From the NCBI GenBank assembly GCA_036004405.1, contig DASYRM010000159.1:16972-80971 (forward strand): a stretch of DNA of 64,000 bases. Reading direction: 5' to 3'. This DNA is from DASYRM01 sp036004405 (GTDB taxonomy: Bacteria; Acidobacteriota; Vicinamibacteria; Vicinamibacterales; UBA2999). Positions 63,567 through 64,000 of the stretch are shown piece by piece. Under the pieces are notes generated by a model. It was not told where the DNA came from. It made no database searches and was given only the letters and a program-made list of their open reading frames with translations. Numbering within the stretch: position 1 is the stretch's first letter; each line of letters begins with the position of its first letter. Position numbers and translations under genes: made by a program.

Positions 63567-64000
<434 letters not shown>

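Overview
This is a 64 kb stretch of a high-GC bacterial chromosome, most likely an Acidobacteriota member near Vicinamibacteria. The evidence is a large Oar-like TonB-dependent receptor, a VWA protein of the type first recognised as an acidobacterial family, dispersed GC-rich palindromes between genes, and the 5' part of a 16S rRNA gene whose subgroup placement I infer by eye only. The content is mostly core or housekeeping. I see no prophage, transposase, CRISPR array or tRNA gene.

Layout. 1-6 kb: two MFS transporters (the first cut by the window edge), a PstS-type lipoprotein, a histone-H1-like Lys/Ala-rich protein, and an ArsR-SRPBCC-DinB operon with a very clear promoter/operator. 6-14.5 kb: polA, two exported proteins, a ZIP metal transporter, a translationally coupled trio (HTH-TonB fusion, membrane protein, VWA protein) and a methyltransferase. 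14.6-22 kb: inositol-3-phosphate synthase, acetyl-CoA synthetase, a LolD-like ATPase, a SnoaL-methyltransferase fusion followed by a degenerate AAA protein, and a secreted protein. 22-29 kb: a TonB-dependent receptor, dppDF-like ATPases without permeases, and a methylmalonyl-CoA mutase large subunit. 29-35.7 kb: gpmA, a polytopic membrane protein, eno and glgC (central carbon and glycogen metabolism) and a secreted protein. 35.7-47.3 kb: a plugless outer-membrane barrel, a histidine kinase with its NtrC-type regulator, two glycosyltransferases, a coiled-coil protein, a UbiA-type prenyltransferase and a STAS protein. 47.4-61.6 kb: zinc-ribbon protein, rpsU, purD, mtaB, PRC-barrel protein, rlmN, M16 protease and a tight purB-S-Q-L-F-M-N operon for IMP synthesis. 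61.6-64 kb: tyrS, a 640-bp rrn leader with two strong promoters, and the start of 16S rRNA.

The most unusual layer is intergenic. Two families of hairpin repeats run through the window. One (family A) is a short stem with a TTCA/TTTC-like loop, usually headed by GTAG as in REP elements. The other (family B) is a bipartite element: stem 1, a CAGTATCT-like linker, then a GC stem with a TTC loop. Their stems change sequence from copy to copy while staying perfectly paired. Many copies lie on or directly next to stop codons, and several supply the stop codon or the last residues of the protein.

Many operon-leading genes have a -10-like hexamer only 6-11 nt before the start codon, which suggests leaderless or near-leaderless mRNAs. 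Internal operon genes instead use ATGA/GTGA overlaps or clear Shine-Dalgarno sites. All calls come from reading the sequence; no database search was possible.
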